The translations under genes were made by a program, and so were the position numbers. Source: Burkholderiaceae bacterium (GTDB lineage Bacteria; Pseudomonadota; Gammaproteobacteria; Burkholderiales; Burkholderiaceae_F). From it: a DNA stretch of 64,000 nucleotides. Positions within the stretch are counted from its first letter, which is position 1. Every line of letters begins with the position of its first letter. The DNA is taken from NCBI GenBank assembly GCA_022843955.1, contig JALHMQ010000002.1, forward strand, positions 124,001 to 188,000, given 5' to 3'. Shown piece after piece: positions 18,556-27,581 of the stretch. Below the pieces are notes generated by a model. The model was not told where the DNA came from. It did no database searches and worked only from the letters and a program-made list of their open reading frames with translations.

Positions 18556-20055
18556 TTACTTGGCGCCGGGGATCGGCGTAAGCAGGTACGGGAACGTCGC
18601 GTTGAACAGCGCGTCGCTGATGTTGGTCCCACCGTCGGTGAGCGGCAGCGCGCCCGACGGCGCATCGCCTGGCACGCAACCGAAGGCGGCCGGCGTGTTC
18701 AGCGTGCAGAGCACCCCCATGCTGACGCGCAGCGCAGCGTCGACCACGTCGTCACCGGGTCGGCGACCGTTGGGAAAGCCGGCATTGTCGCCACCCAGCA
18801 CACCCAGCGTGTTCTGCGCGCCCTTCGCCTTCGGCGCGGTGGTCGTGTTCAGGCGCAGCATCTCCGACGCCTTCACGTTGGCCGGGCGGTTGAGTCCCGG
18901 CACACCGGTAAGGAACGCCGTGACGAGGTCATTGCGCGGGAAGTTGGTTGGCGCTTTCACGCCGGCCGAGCCGAACAAGACTTCGAGCAGCGCCGGCAGC
19001 GTGGGGTTAGTCACATAGTCGGCAAACTGGCCATCGTCCTTCGGCTTGGAACCGTTGAAGCGATCCTTGTCCTTCAGCCCGATCACCACCTCGTTCACCA
19101 GCGGCATACCGAGGCGCGAGACTTGCACCCACGGGCCACCCGTTTTTTCTGTGGTCTGGTAGCCCGACCGCGGCGTGCCATCGAGCAGTTGCACCTGGCG
19201 CAGGCTGGCAGTGGTCCACCCGCCGATCACCGGTTCGTTACCGGCGGTGAGGCAGGCGATCGGCACCTCCAGCGCCAGCGTGGTGACGTTCTTGTCGGCC
19301 AGATCGTCGATGCCGCCGGTGGGCGCCAGCGGATTCAGGTTGACGAGGTCGAACGTGCGACCAAGGGCGACCACGAACGGGTCCTTGCGCTGGCCCACGA
19401 ACATGCGGGCCGGTGTGCCGCAGCCCGGAACGTTGACCGAGTAGACGTACTGCGCGGCATAGGCGTCGTAGTTGGCTTCCGAGCCGAAGGTCTTGGTGCC
19501 GATGAAGTCCACCGGCTTGGTGAACTCGCGGCCGCCGCCGGCGGCGTTGGTCACCGCGGCGCGCTGGCCCGCGCGCCGATCGCCCGTCAACACGTCGACG
19601 GTGAAGGTCTCCTTCAGGTTCAATGTGGCGGTGTTGCCGGCGCTGATGACGCCCGCCTGGATCAGCGGGATCGACACGTTCTTGCCTCCCACCGGCAGCG
19701 TGATGTCGGCCAGGTTGTTCTTGAACCGGAACTGGAACGTGATGTCTTCGATCGCGTCGCCGTTATTGTCGACATGGATTTCGTAGAGTGCGTTCGGATC
19801 CAGCGCGAAGTAGTTGGGGCCGCCATATGGGTCCTGCAGCGGGAGGTAGTTGGCGATCAGCGTCACGTGGGTGGCGCGGTTCGCCTCGTAGCTGCGGAAC
19901 ATGTAGAAGTCGGTGCCGTCGACCTTGGGCTGCGTGGTTATGAAGGGGGCTTCGCGGTGGCTCGAAGCCTGAGCGGCCGGGGACAGCAGCGTGGCGGCAC
20001 AAATCGCCGCCACGGCCAATGCGGCCAAGCGCGGGCGGGCCGGTGGGTGGGTCAT
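18556..20055 (-). CDS. DUF4331-family exported protein
   Basis: This 499-residue secreted protein has a signal peptide ending around AAQA (residue 28), then the family signature SSHREAPFITTQPKVDGTDF, DPNALYEIHVDNNGD and FQFRFKNN. DUF4331 proteins have no settled biochemical role. In many proteobacteria they lie beside ECF sigma factors or HupE/UreJ-type membrane proteins, as here. ATG 20055 is preceded by GGAAACACC. It is the first gene after the anti-sigma gene (147-base gap), so a separate sigma-dependent promoter in that gap is plausible, though none was convincing by eye. Confidence 0.85.
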   Translation of the reverse strand: MTHPPARPRLAALAVAAICAATLLSPAAQASSHREAPFITTQPKVDGTDFYMFRSYEANRATHVTLIANYLPLQDPYGGPNYFALDPNALYEIHVDNNGDAIEDITFQFRFKNNLADITLPVGGKNVSIPLIQAGVISAGNTATLNLKETFTVDVLTGDRRAGQRAAVTNAAGGGREFTKPVDFIGTKTFGSEANYDAYAAQYVYSVNVPGCGTPARMFVGQRKDPFVVALGRTFDLVNLNPLAPTGGIDDLADKNVTTLALEVPIACLTAGNEPVIGGWTTASLRQVQLLDGTPRSGYQTTEKTGGPWVQVSRLGMPLVNEVVIGLKDKDRFNGSKPKDDGQFADYVTNPTLPALLEVLFGSAGVKAPTNFPRNDLVTAFLTGVPGLNRPANVKASEMLRLNTTTAPKAKGAQNTLGVLGGDNAGFPNGRRPGDDVVDAALRVSMGVLCTLNTPAAFGCVPGDAPSGALPLTDGGTNISDALFNATFPYLLTPIPGAK

Positions 20056-20202
20056 GGTGTTTCCTTCGCGACAATGGAGGTGGGCGCCCGCAAAATGGGG
20101 CGTCTGCCTTCGATACGGGCAAGGTGGGGTCGCGGATGTTTCGCCGCGCACCGGCGCCCTCGGGCCGGGAATTGCAACCCGCCAGGCCCCCGGAAAGCGG
20201 CG

Positions 20203-20886
20203 CTAGCTGATCTCGCCGACCAGGATCACCGGTCCGGTCGGCGCCCCGGTGGGCGACCCCCCCGCGGGCTCGATCGACACCGCGAGCTTGGCGCCCGCGC
20301 GCAGCCGCGGCGCTTGCGCGGCCGCCAGTGTCACGCGCGCATCGAGCGCCGTGAGAACGCCGAGCGACACCGGCGCGCCGCCCTCGGCCGGCAGCAGCCA
20401 CACCTCATAGCTGCGGCCTGCGGGCGCAGGCGTCGGCTGCGCCGCGCGCAACTGCAGTGTTCGGCGCTCCGGCGACACTGCGGCGGTGACCACCGGCGCG
20501 TTGTCGCCGGCGAGCCGGGCTACTGCAGTGAATTCCTCGGTGGGCCGCAGCACCGTGAGCGCGATGCCGAACACGACCGCCGCCGCAGCAGCGGCGACAA
20601 ACTGCCACGGCGCGATCGACGAGAACGCGCGCAGGTACCAGGGCCGCGCGAAGGCAGCGAGATTCAGCTCGCGCTGCAGTCGCTGCCAGCCGTCGGCGCG
20701 TGGAGCGAGCACCTGGCCTTCGGAGGGTGTCGGCACATAGGTGCGCACGAGCAATTCCACGCGCTGCGCGACCAGCGGCTCCTCCCGCAGCGCGCGCTCG
20801 AAGCGCCGGCGCGCGCGCCCGCGCAGGGTACCGAGCAGATACTCGCCACAGAGGGCATCGAGCTGCGGATGGCGGGCGAGCCTCAT
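20203..20886 (-). CDS. Anti-sigma factor, RskA/anti-sigma-K type
   Basis: The 227-residue protein has a cytoplasmic N-terminus with a ZAS-like helical region (ALCGEYLLGTLRGRARRRFERAL), one membrane helix (APWQFVAAAAAAVVFGIAL), and a periplasmic RskA C-terminal domain with SYEVWLLPAEGGAPVSLGVL. This is the usual layout of a membrane anti-sigma that holds an ECF sigma factor until released. The ATG at 20886 overlaps the sigma gene stop as ATGA, the typical arrangement for a sigma/anti-sigma pair. Confidence 0.88.
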   Translation of the reverse strand: MRLARHPQLDALCGEYLLGTLRGRARRRFERALREEPLVAQRVELLVRTYVPTPSEGQVLAPRADGWQRLQRELNLAAFARPWYLRAFSSIAPWQFVAAAAAAVVFGIALTVLRPTEEFTAVARLAGDNAPVVTAAVSPERRTLQLRAAQPTPAPAGRSYEVWLLPAEGGAPVSLGVLTALDARVTLAAAQAPRLRAGAKLAVSIEPAGGSPTGAPTGPVILVGEIS

Positions 20887-21485
20887 TTCGCAACCCCGGT
20901 GCAGTGCTCGACGCACTTTTTAAGGTTTTCCATGCCGCGGCGAACCCAGGTCTTCACAGTTCCCAGCGGTTTGCCGAGGTGAACCGCGAGGTCGCCGTGC
21001 GACAACCCGTGCTCGTACGCAAGCACGAGGGACTGCCGCTCGGGCGCCTGCAGTTCGCCGAGGCAACGCCGCAAGAAGGCGTTCGCGCGATCCGCGTCGA
21101 GTCGCACGTCCTGGCCGTCGGCCACGCCCCAGGCGTAGAGGCGATCGAGCGAAGCGTCGGGGTTGTCGTCAAGCGCTGCATCGAAGCTGTCGACCCGAGA
21201 CATGTCGTGCGAGGTCATCACGTCGATGGCGCGGTTGCGCACGATGGTCGTGAGCCAGCCGATCGCAGTGCCGTGTGGATCGAAGCGGGCGGCGCCGTTC
21301 CAAATGCGCGTGAACGCGTCGTGCAGCACCTCATCGGCCAGTTCACGCCGTCGCGTGATGCGCACGGCGATGCCGAGCAGTACAGGGGCGGCGCGACGGT
21401 ATAGACGCTCGAACGCCACCGCGCCATCGGCGCCGTGGGAGGCGACCGCGAGCAGCAATCGTTTCAGTTCTTGCTCGTCAAGCAT
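20883..21485 (-). CDS. ECF-type RNA polymerase sigma factor (SigK-like)
   Basis: The 200-residue protein has region 2 (FERLYRRAAPVLLGIAVRITRRRELADEVLHDAFTRIW, then GWLTTIVRNRAIDVM) and region 4 (LGELQAPERQSLVLAYEHGLSHGDLAVHLGKPLGTVKTWVRRG). The paired downstream RskA-like protein supports a SigK-type role. ATG 21485 fits the family length. An upstream in-frame ATG at 21572 has a better ribosome site (GGAG, seven bases away) and would add 29 mostly basic residues, so the start is not settled. Confidence 0.9.
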   Translation of the reverse strand: MLDEQELKRLLLAVASHGADGAVAFERLYRRAAPVLLGIAVRITRRRELADEVLHDAFTRIWNGAARFDPHGTAIGWLTTIVRNRAIDVMTSHDMSRVDSFDAALDDNPDASLDRLYAWGVADGQDVRLDADRANAFLRRCLGELQAPERQSLVLAYEHGLSHGDLAVHLGKPLGTVKTWVRRGMENLKKCVEHCTGVAK

Positions 21486-21780
21486 TGAGCGTCGCCTGCC
21501 AGTTCCGCTTCTGATCACCTGATGAGGCGCCCTGCGCCGCACTCCGCCCCGTGAAAGCGGCAGGTCGGCCATAACGCGTCTCCGGACGGAGTATGGACAG
21601 TCCTGATGTCGATCGCATCAAAAAAGACGGCCCTGGATCGCACATCCGAATGCGCCTGTCGGTCGTACCGTGCGGACGGGCGCCAGCATCCGGCGCACGG
21701 TAATTGCAGCGTGACTGGAAGCGGTGCCTGCTACCAAACCTCCCGGCACAGCGCCGGATCTGAAGATCGGAGATTCAACC

Positions 21781-22314
21781 ATGCAACTGTCAATCAGAGC
21801 TGCACTCATCGCCGCCCCAATCGTGGTGGTCGGGTGCTCGCACATGCCGATGATGTCCAGCGCGCCGCAGGCGCCTGCCGCAGTCACAGTGCCGTCTGGC
21901 AACAAAGTCGCAATGCGCACGGTGGGCGTCGGCGAGCTGACGTATGAGTGCCGCGAGAAGCAGGGCACGGCAGGCACGTTCGAGTGGACATTCGTAGCGC
22001 CGACAGCCACCTTGTGGGATGCAAATCGCACCCGGGCTGTCGGCAAGTACTACGGTGGACCGACGTGGGAGTCGAATGACGGCAGCAAGGTAACGGGCAA
22101 GCAGCTCGCCGTCGCGCCGGGCAAGCACGGGGCGATTCCGCTGCAGCTGGTGCAAGCGTCCCCGGCGACGGGCACCGGGTCGATGAACGGCGTGACGTAC
22201 ATCCAGCGCCTGAACACGGTCGGTGGAGTCGCGCCAAAAGAACCGTGTGCCGCATCCAGCGCGGGCCAGCGCCAGCAAGTGAAGTACGAAGCCGACTACG
22301 TTTTCTACAAGTAA
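21781..22314 (+). CDS. DUF3455-family lipoprotein
   Basis: The 177-residue exported protein has a lipobox-like VVVGC with Cys19, then the DUF3455 core: ELTYECRE, FVAPTATLWDANRTRAVGKYYGGPTWESNDGSKVTG, and a C-terminal EADYVFYK. ATG 21781 is preceded by CGGAG at a good distance. It is divergent from the sigma factor gene, with a 200-base shared upstream region. DUF3455 has no proven function. The setting suggests it belongs to the same envelope regulon as the DUF4331 operon. Confidence 0.85.
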   Translation: MQLSIRAALIAAPIVVVGCSHMPMMSSAPQAPAAVTVPSGNKVAMRTVGVGELTYECREKQGTAGTFEWTFVAPTATLWDANRTRAVGKYYGGPTWESNDGSKVTGKQLAVAPGKHGAIPLQLVQASPATGTGSMNGVTYIQRLNTVGGVAPKEPCAASSAGQRQQVKYEADYVFYK

Positions 22315-22334
22315 GCAGCAGGTGTCTTCGCCGG

Positions 22335-22360
22335 CGTCGGCGGGACCTCGCACGCCGACG
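22335..22360 (+). terminator. GC-rich hairpin after the DUF3455 gene
   Basis: An eight-base stem CGTCGGCG/CGCCGACG with a ten-base loop starts 21 bases after the stop codon and is followed by CTTTGCCG. It is also read through from the other side, just after the end of rnpB, so it may serve both. The T-run is weak. Confidence 0.45.
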
Positions 22361-22404
22361 CTTTGCCGTTCAAGCAGCAGCTCGACGGCCAGCGGGATGA
22401 AGTC

Positions 22405-22723
22405 AGTGCAAAGACCGCCTGTACGCGGGATTCTGTCAAAGCGCGACGCTTGCGCGCCGCGCCGTGGCGATCATTCCTCTGGGCCGGCGCTCACGCGCCG
22501 GCTCAAGCCACCTACCCGCAGCCTCGCCGAGCCAGGTCAACGGCTGCCTATTTGGTGTTGCTCCCCGTAGAGATTGCCCGTTTCACCCGAACTGAATCGG
22601 CTCGTCTCTGTTGCTCTGATCCTCGCCTCACGGCGGGCAGGTGTTACCTGCTACGGTGCTCTAGGGAGTCCCGACGTTCCTCGACACGTTGCCGTGACGC
22701 GATCGCCCGGTGGTCTTTGCGGC
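22405..22723 (-). ncRNA. rnpB: RNase P RNA
   Basis: This is the catalytic RNA of RNase P, which matures tRNA 5' ends. On the minus strand the conserved bacterial class A elements appear in order: GAGGAACGTCGGGACTCC, GCAGGTAACACCTGC, CAACAGAGACGAGCC, GGGTGAAACGGGCAA, GGAGCAACACCAAATAG, GGTAGGTGGCTTGAGCC, GAGGAATGATCGCC and ACAGAATCCCGCGTAC. The ends pair: GCAAAGACC (22720-22712) with GGTCTTTGC (22416-22408) forms helix P1, and CGGGA/TCCCG forms the core P4 helix, differing from E. coli in a compensating way. The ends are estimated from P1, to within a few bases. Confidence 0.93.
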
Positions 22724-22727
22724 GCCG

Positions 22728-22733
22728 AGTGTA
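22728..22733 (-). promoter_or_regulatory. Probable -10 box of rnpB
   Basis: TACACT on the minus strand lies seven bases before the expected 5' end of rnpB, between the cheB stop codon and the RNA. No good -35 hexamer is visible at 16-18 bases upstream, where the sequence is the end of cheB. Confidence 0.5.
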
Positions 22734-22745
22734 AGCGCGCGGTCG

Positions 22746-23831
22746 CTAGACGCGATGTGCGAGGCCGCCTATTTCGGCCAGCTTGTGCAGCAAGCGCTCG
22801 GCAATCTTTGTCACCGGCAGCACCTCGTGCACCGCGCCGGCGTTGATCGCTTCCTTCGGCATGCCGAAGACGATGCAACTGGCTTCGTCCTGGGCGATGT
22901 TGTAGGCGCCGGCGTTGCGCATCTCGAGCATGGCGCTGGCGCCGTCCTTGCCCATGCCGGTGAGCATCACCCCGAGCACGTTCGGCCCGGCCAGTTGCGC
23001 GGCCGACTTGAACAACACCTCGACCGACGGCCGATGCCGGTTCACCGGCGGGCCGTCGTCGAGCGCAACCAGGTAGTTGGCGCCGCTGCGTGCCAGACGC
23101 ATATGGCGATCGCCCGGCGCGATGTAGGCATGGCCGGGCAGCACGCGCTCGCCGTCGACAGCTTCGGACACGGTGATCCGGCACAACGAGTCGAGTCGCT
23201 GCGCGAAGCTCTTGGTGAATCCGGGCGGCATGTGCTGGGTGATCATGACCGCCGGCGAGTCGGGCGGCAGGCGCGTCAGGACCTCGCGGATCGCCTCGGT
23301 GCCGCCGGTGGAGGCGCCGATGATGAAAAGCTTTTCCGTCGACACGCGCGAATAGGTCGTGACAGGCTTGATCACGGGGGCCGCACCTGCGGGCGCCGGG
23401 CTCTGACCGCCCGCCCCATGGCGATGCATCTTGGCACGCGAGGCGACGCGGATCTTTTCGCAGATGTCGCGTCCGAGTTCCTGCAGGCCGGCGGCGATGC
23501 CCAGCTTGGGCTTGGCCACGAAGTCGATGGCGCCGAGTTCGAGCGCGCGCAGCGTGGTGTCGGCGCCGCGCTCGGTCAGCGTCGACACCATCACGACCGG
23601 CATCGGCCGCAGGCGCATCAGGCGCTCGAGAAAGTCGAGACCGTCCATCTTGGGCATCTCGACGTCCAGCGTCAGCACGTCCGGGCTCATCGCGCGGATC
23701 ATCTCGCGTGCAACCAGCGGATCGGGTGCTGCGCCGATCGCCTCCATGTCGGTCTGCTTGTTGATGATCTCCGTCAGCATGCTGCGCACGAGGGCAGAGT
23801 CGTCGATCACGAGTACACGGGTCTTGGCCAA
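22746..23831 (-). CDS. cheB: Chemotaxis methylesterase/deamidase CheB
   Basis: CheB removes methyl groups from receptor glutamates when phosphorylated by CheA. The 361-residue protein has an N-terminal receiver domain (phospho-acceptor Asp56 in [12 protein letters not shown]) and a C-terminal methylesterase with the triad Ser175 ([12 protein letters not shown]), His201 (TQHMPPGF) and Asp297 (LTGMGKDGA). The start is TTG 23831, supported by AGGAG at seven bases and by [12 protein letters not shown] matching the family. It is the last gene of the che cluster; its end abuts the rnpB promoter. Confidence 0.96.
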   Translation of the reverse strand: MAKTRVLVIDDSALVRSMLTEIINKQTDMEAIGAAPDPLVAREMIRAMSPDVLTLDVEMPKMDGLDFLERLMRLRPMPVVMVSTLTERGADTTLRALELGAIDFVAKPKLGIAAGLQELGRDICEKIRVASRAKMHRHGAGGQSPAPAGAAPVIKPVTTYSRVSTEKLFIIGASTGGTEAIREVLTRLPPDSPAVMITQHMPPGFTKSFAQRLDSLCRITVSEAVDGERVLPGHAYIAPGDRHMRLARSGANYLVALDDGPPVNRHRPSVEVLFKSAAQLAGPNVLGVMLTGMGKDGASAMLEMRNAGAYNIAQDEASCIVFGMPKEAINAGAVHEVLPVTKIAERLLHKLAEIGGLAHRV

Positions 23832-23953
23832 TTGAATCTCCTACAGCGGGAGGCGGTCCGCGCGGGCTGCGACCGCCGGCGTCAGGTCAGCCGCGGCGAT
23901 GCACGCGGCCCGGCAACGAAGCATTCGATGGCAGGCATGCATCGTCAGTGCGC

Positions 23954-24592
23954 TCAGAACAGCTCGACATCGCCGGCCACCGGCTTCTTGGCGAGGGACG
24001 CCGAGTAGTTCTGCTCTTCGGCGATCAGCGCGGAGTCGGCCTGCTTCAAGTGCTTGCATAGCGCGCGGCCGCTGTTCGGAAAGAACGCCACACGACGCGG
24101 ATGGAAGTCCTTGAGATCCTGCGAGCTCACACGGATGCCTTCGGTCCCGAGGAAGCGCAGCACGAACTCGGCGTTGCGCGAGCCCACCGTGATGGTGGTG
24201 AAGTTGCGCATCACGTGGCCGCCGCCGAACACCTTGGCCTCCAGCGAGGGCCGCCGAGCACCCCGCTTGAGCAATTCGTTGATCAGCTGCTCCATGGCGA
24301 ACACGCCGTAGCGCCCCGACTCGGACATCGGATCGGTGTTGTTGCCGTTCTCGCCCGGCAGCAGGAAGTGGTTCATGCCGCCGATGCGCAGCTTCGGATC
24401 CCAGATGCAGGCCGACACGCAGGAGCCCAGCACGGTCGACAGCACCACGTCCTCGGCGGCGACGAAGAACTCGCCCGGCAGCACCTTGACCGCGTGCTTG
24501 CCGAAGTCGCGTTCGAAGTAGAACGTCCGCGCTTCGCCGATGACGCCGCTGCCCTTCGGACGGGGCGCCTGCGCGGCTGCGTGTGCACTCAT
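23954..24592 (-). CDS. cheD: Receptor glutamine deamidase CheD
   Basis: CheD converts receptor glutamines to glutamates and may be modulated by CheY or CheC. The 212-residue protein carries the catalytic cysteine Cys58 in LGSCVSACIWD and His75 in GGMNHFLLP. It ends GDVELF, a hydrophobic tail similar to that of the CheZ-like protein in this cluster. The ATG overlaps the cheR stop as ATGA. A 122-base gap separates it from cheB. Confidence 0.95.
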   Translation of the reverse strand: MSAHAAAQAPRPKGSGVIGEARTFYFERDFGKHAVKVLPGEFFVAAEDVVLSTVLGSCVSACIWDPKLRIGGMNHFLLPGENGNNTDPMSESGRYGVFAMEQLINELLKRGARRPSLEAKVFGGGHVMRNFTTITVGSRNAEFVLRFLGTEGIRVSSQDLKDFHPRRVAFFPNSGRALCKHLKQADSALIAEEQNYSASLAKKPVAGDVELF

Positions 24593-25458
24593 ATGCGCTC
24601 GTAGACGGTCTTGCCGCGCAGCGCGAAATGCTCGCGATGGTCGGTGAAGTTTTCGGAGTGACCAATGAACAGCAGACCGCCCGGCCGCAGCACCTGCGCG
24701 AAGCGGTCGAGGATCTGGCGCTGCGTGGGCTTGTCGAAATAGATCATCACGTTGCGGCAGAAGATCACGTCCAATGCCGGTGCAAACGCCTTGACCGCCG
24801 GCCAGTTGCCGTCGAGCAGGTTCAGCGGCGCGAACTGGATGAGCTTGGGCAGTTCAGGCTTGATGCGGACCATGCCGTCGTTGGCGCCCGAGCCGCGCAG
24901 GAAGTACTTCTTCAGGCGGTCCTCGCCGCTTTGCCGCGCCGAATCCAGGCGGTAGACGCCGCGACCCGCGGTCGCAAGCACGTTGGTATCGATGTCGGTG
25001 GCAAGCAGGCGGGCGCCGGTGTTGGCGCCGAGCGCCTCGACCATCGTCATCGCGATCGAGTACGGCTCCTCGCCGGTGGATGCCGCCGAGCACCACAGCC
25101 GCAAGCCACCGCCCTTGGCGCGCAGGTACTCGGCGAGCACGGGAAAGTGATGCGGCTCGCGGAAGAACGCCGTCAAATTGGTGGTCAGCGCGTTGACGAA
25201 GTCCTGCGCCTCGCGGGCGTCGAACGTGGCGTCGTTACTCAGCCGATCCAGGTACATGGTGAAGCTGTCCATGCCGAGCGTGCGCAGGCGTCGCGACAAC
25301 CGGCTGTACACCATGTTCTGCTTGCTGTCGTTCAGGCTGATGCCCGCGCGCGCATAGATCATCTTGCGCACGCGCTCGAAGTCCGAGCGGGTGAAGGTGT
25401 ACTCGCGCGCCGCATCCGACGGCAGCGACTGGTCTTCGAAAGTATCTCGTGCGCCCAT
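24589..25458 (-). CDS. cheR: Chemotaxis receptor methyltransferase CheR
   Basis: CheR methylates receptor glutamates with S-adenosylmethionine. The 289-residue protein has the N-terminal helical domain (residues 20-90), TTNLTAFFREPHHF near 92, the SAM loop WCSAASTGEEPYSIAM near 122, and FCRNVMIYFDKPTQ toward the end. A neighbouring receptor ends in the CheR-binding pentapeptide EWREF, so tethered methylation is expected. It is coupled to cheD by a four-base overlap and starts 270 bases after the Aer-like receptor gene. Nothing was recognised in that gap. Confidence 0.96.
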   Translation of the reverse strand: MGARDTFEDQSLPSDAAREYTFTRSDFERVRKMIYARAGISLNDSKQNMVYSRLSRRLRTLGMDSFTMYLDRLSNDATFDAREAQDFVNALTTNLTAFFREPHHFPVLAEYLRAKGGGLRLWCSAASTGEEPYSIAMTMVEALGANTGARLLATDIDTNVLATAGRGVYRLDSARQSGEDRLKKYFLRGSGANDGMVRIKPELPKLIQFAPLNLLDGNWPAVKAFAPALDVIFCRNVMIYFDKPTQRQILDRFAQVLRPGGLLFIGHSENFTDHREHFALRGKTVYERI

Positions 25459-25728
25459 GGTCCTTCGTGTTCTCCGGGGCCGTGCGGTTGCTGTACCGGG
25501 CGCGACGGCGAGCGCCGCCCCGCGCTTGTCGGGTCCCTGATTGCATGATCACCGCCTGCGCGGCCGTTCGATGGTCGGGAAAGGCCCGTTCCGAGCCGCC
25601 ATTTCGCCGCGGTCGAGACGCCTCTCAGGTCGGTGCGGCGGCGACGTCCGGGCAGCTTCGTTATGTGTCGGCACCCTGTGCACGAAGCACGCAGCATCAG
25701 CCGCGTCGACGCAGTTGCGGTTCGCGGT

Positions 25729-27327
25729 TCAGTGCGCGGCTGCGCTGGCCTCCCTCACCTGCGCCAGGTGATCGACGCGCGTCCGGCGAAAGATGCCGAC
25801 CGCCTGCGACAAGCGGTTTGCCTGCAGGCGCAGCGTCTCGGCGGCAGCGGCCGACTGCTCCACCAGCGCGGCGTTCTGCTGCGTCATCTGGTCAAGCTGT
25901 GTCACCGCCTGGTTGACCTGGCCGATGCCGCTGCTCTGCTCGTACGACGAATGGGTCATCTCGTTGATGAGATCGGTCACGCGTCGCACTTGTCCAACGA
26001 TCTCGGTCATCGTGCTGCTGGCGGAGTTGACGAGCTTGCTGCCGTTTTCCACCGTGCCGACGCTGGCGCCGATCAGCGCCTTGATCTCGCGCGCTGCCTG
26101 CGCACTGCGCTGCGCCAGCGTGCGCACCTCGCCTGCCACCACCGCAAAGCCGCGGCCTTGCTCGCCGGCGCGTGCTGCCTCCACCGCGGCGTTGAGCGCG
26201 AGGATATTGGTCTGGAACGCGATGCCATCGATCACGCCGATGATGTCGGCGATCCGCCGCGAGCTCGCGGTGATCTCGTCCATCGTGCTCATCACCTGGC
26301 CCACCATCGCGCCCCCCTGCTCAGCCACGCTCGACGCAGCCTGGGCCAGCTGCCTCGCTTCGCGTGCGGCGTCGGCGTTGTGCTTCACGGTGGCGGTCAT
26401 CTGTTCCATGCTCGCCGCGGTCTGCTCGAGGTTGCTCGCCTGACCCTCGGTCCGGCTCGACAGGTCGAGGTTGCCTTCGGCGATCTGCTGGCTGGCCTCG
26501 GCCACGCCCGCCGACTGCTCGGAGACGTCGTCGATCAGCGCGCTCAGATTCAGGCCTGACTGGTTGACCGCGCGCGACAGCATGCCGATCTCGTCGACCC
26601 GATCGAGGTGCAGATCCTGCGGCGGCTCTCCCCGCGCCAGGCGCGTGGCCTGGTCGAGAATGCGGCCGATCGGCGCCATCACCTGCGCGTGCAGCAGCAA
26701 CGCCGTGACCAGCATGCCGGCGACCACGGCGCCGGCCATCACGCCGATCGCCACCGCCCCCAGGCCGAGCGCAAACGCCGCCGCCAGTGCCGGCACCACG
26801 CCGAGCACGCACGCGAGCGCCAGGCGCATGTCGAGCGACATCACCTTGAACCACGACATCCACGCCAGCGGGCCGGTGCGCACGACGATGCCCTTGTGGA
26901 ATGCAACGCCCTTGGCGCGTCCTTCGCGCACCGCCGCGTACAACGCGTCAGCGTTGCCGATCTCGCGCTCGCTCGGCCGCGTTCGGACCGACATGTAACC
27001 GGTCACCTGACCGTCGCGCACCATCGGCGTGACGTTGGCGCGGACCCAATAGTGATCGCCGTTCTTGCGCCGGTTCTTGACGAAGCCGGTCCAGGTGTCA
27101 CCGCCCTTGAGCGTGGACCACATGTCGGCAAACGCCTCGACCGGCATGTCCGGATGGCGCACCACGTTATGGGGCTGGCCAGTCAGCTCCTCGTCGTCGT
27201 AGCCGCTCACGCGGATGAACGACGCGTTGGCATAGGTGATGTGGCTGCTGGTGTCGGTGATCGACATCAGCGTGACGCCATCGGGAAAGGGGAACTCGCG
27301 TTGGCTGACCGGAAGATTGGTACGCAT
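25729..27327 (-). CDS. Aer-like methyl-accepting protein with N-terminal PAS domain
   Basis: The 532-residue receptor has a cytoplasmic PAS domain (about residues 15-130) with features of Aer energy sensors: [23 protein letters not shown] and [16 protein letters not shown] hydrophobic double-pass segment follows (about 165-215), then HAMP-like sequence and the MCP signalling hairpin with the tip [25 protein letters not shown]. No periplasmic sensor domain is present, so it probably senses redox or an energy state from inside. Which cofactor is bound cannot be told. It lacks a C-terminal CheR pentapeptide. Confidence 0.92.
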   Translation of the reverse strand: MRTNLPVSQREFPFPDGVTLMSITDTSSHITYANASFIRVSGYDDEELTGQPHNVVRHPDMPVEAFADMWSTLKGGDTWTGFVKNRRKNGDHYWVRANVTPMVRDGQVTGYMSVRTRPSEREIGNADALYAAVREGRAKGVAFHKGIVVRTGPLAWMSWFKVMSLDMRLALACVLGVVPALAAAFALGLGAVAIGVMAGAVVAGMLVTALLLHAQVMAPIGRILDQATRLARGEPPQDLHLDRVDEIGMLSRAVNQSGLNLSALIDDVSEQSAGVAEASQQIAEGNLDLSSRTEGQASNLEQTAASMEQMTATVKHNADAAREARQLAQAASSVAEQGGAMVGQVMSTMDEITASSRRIADIIGVIDGIAFQTNILALNAAVEAARAGEQGRGFAVVAGEVRTLAQRSAQAAREIKALIGASVGTVENGSKLVNSASSTMTEIVGQVRRVTDLINEMTHSSYEQSSGIGQVNQAVTQLDQMTQQNAALVEQSAAAAETLRLQANRLSQAVGIFRRTRVDHLAQVREASAAAH

Positions 27328-27581
27328 GGAGTGAGGAGCGGCTCAGTAGTGAAAGATGAAGTGCCGGGATGATCTGGTGCCAAATGCGTAGTGCGCGCGA
27401 CTCAGGGAGTGTCCTCTCCGCACCATGCATTCAACGAGGGAATAGAAACTCGTACCCGTCCTTTTTCGGTGAGTCAACTCGACATGGGAAGCGCGAGGTC
27501 AGCGGGTACGCTCACGGGCTGTGCCGCGGCTGAGAGCGGACGCGCGCGTCGGTCAACGCGCGCTTCGTGAGCGAAGAGGAC

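Noticed and set aside
20056-20202. ECF-type promoter (GAAAC...CGTA) before the DUF4331 gene
   Set aside because: The two words are present but 20 bases apart, longer than the usual spacing, so it was not annotated.
22322-22846. Several small frames in the cheB-DUF3455 gap
   Set aside because: The region is RNase P RNA on the minus strand; the frames are incidental.
27450-27480. Sigma-70 promoter TTGACT-17-TACGAG before the Aer-like receptor
   Set aside because: The -10 match is poor and the distance to the gene is long; not distinguishable from chance by eye.
27542-27577. Terminator after the EWREF receptor
   Set aside because: GCGCGCGT/ACGCGCGC and CTTCG/CGAAG stems exist but no T-run follows and the GC repeats are common here, so the call is too weak.
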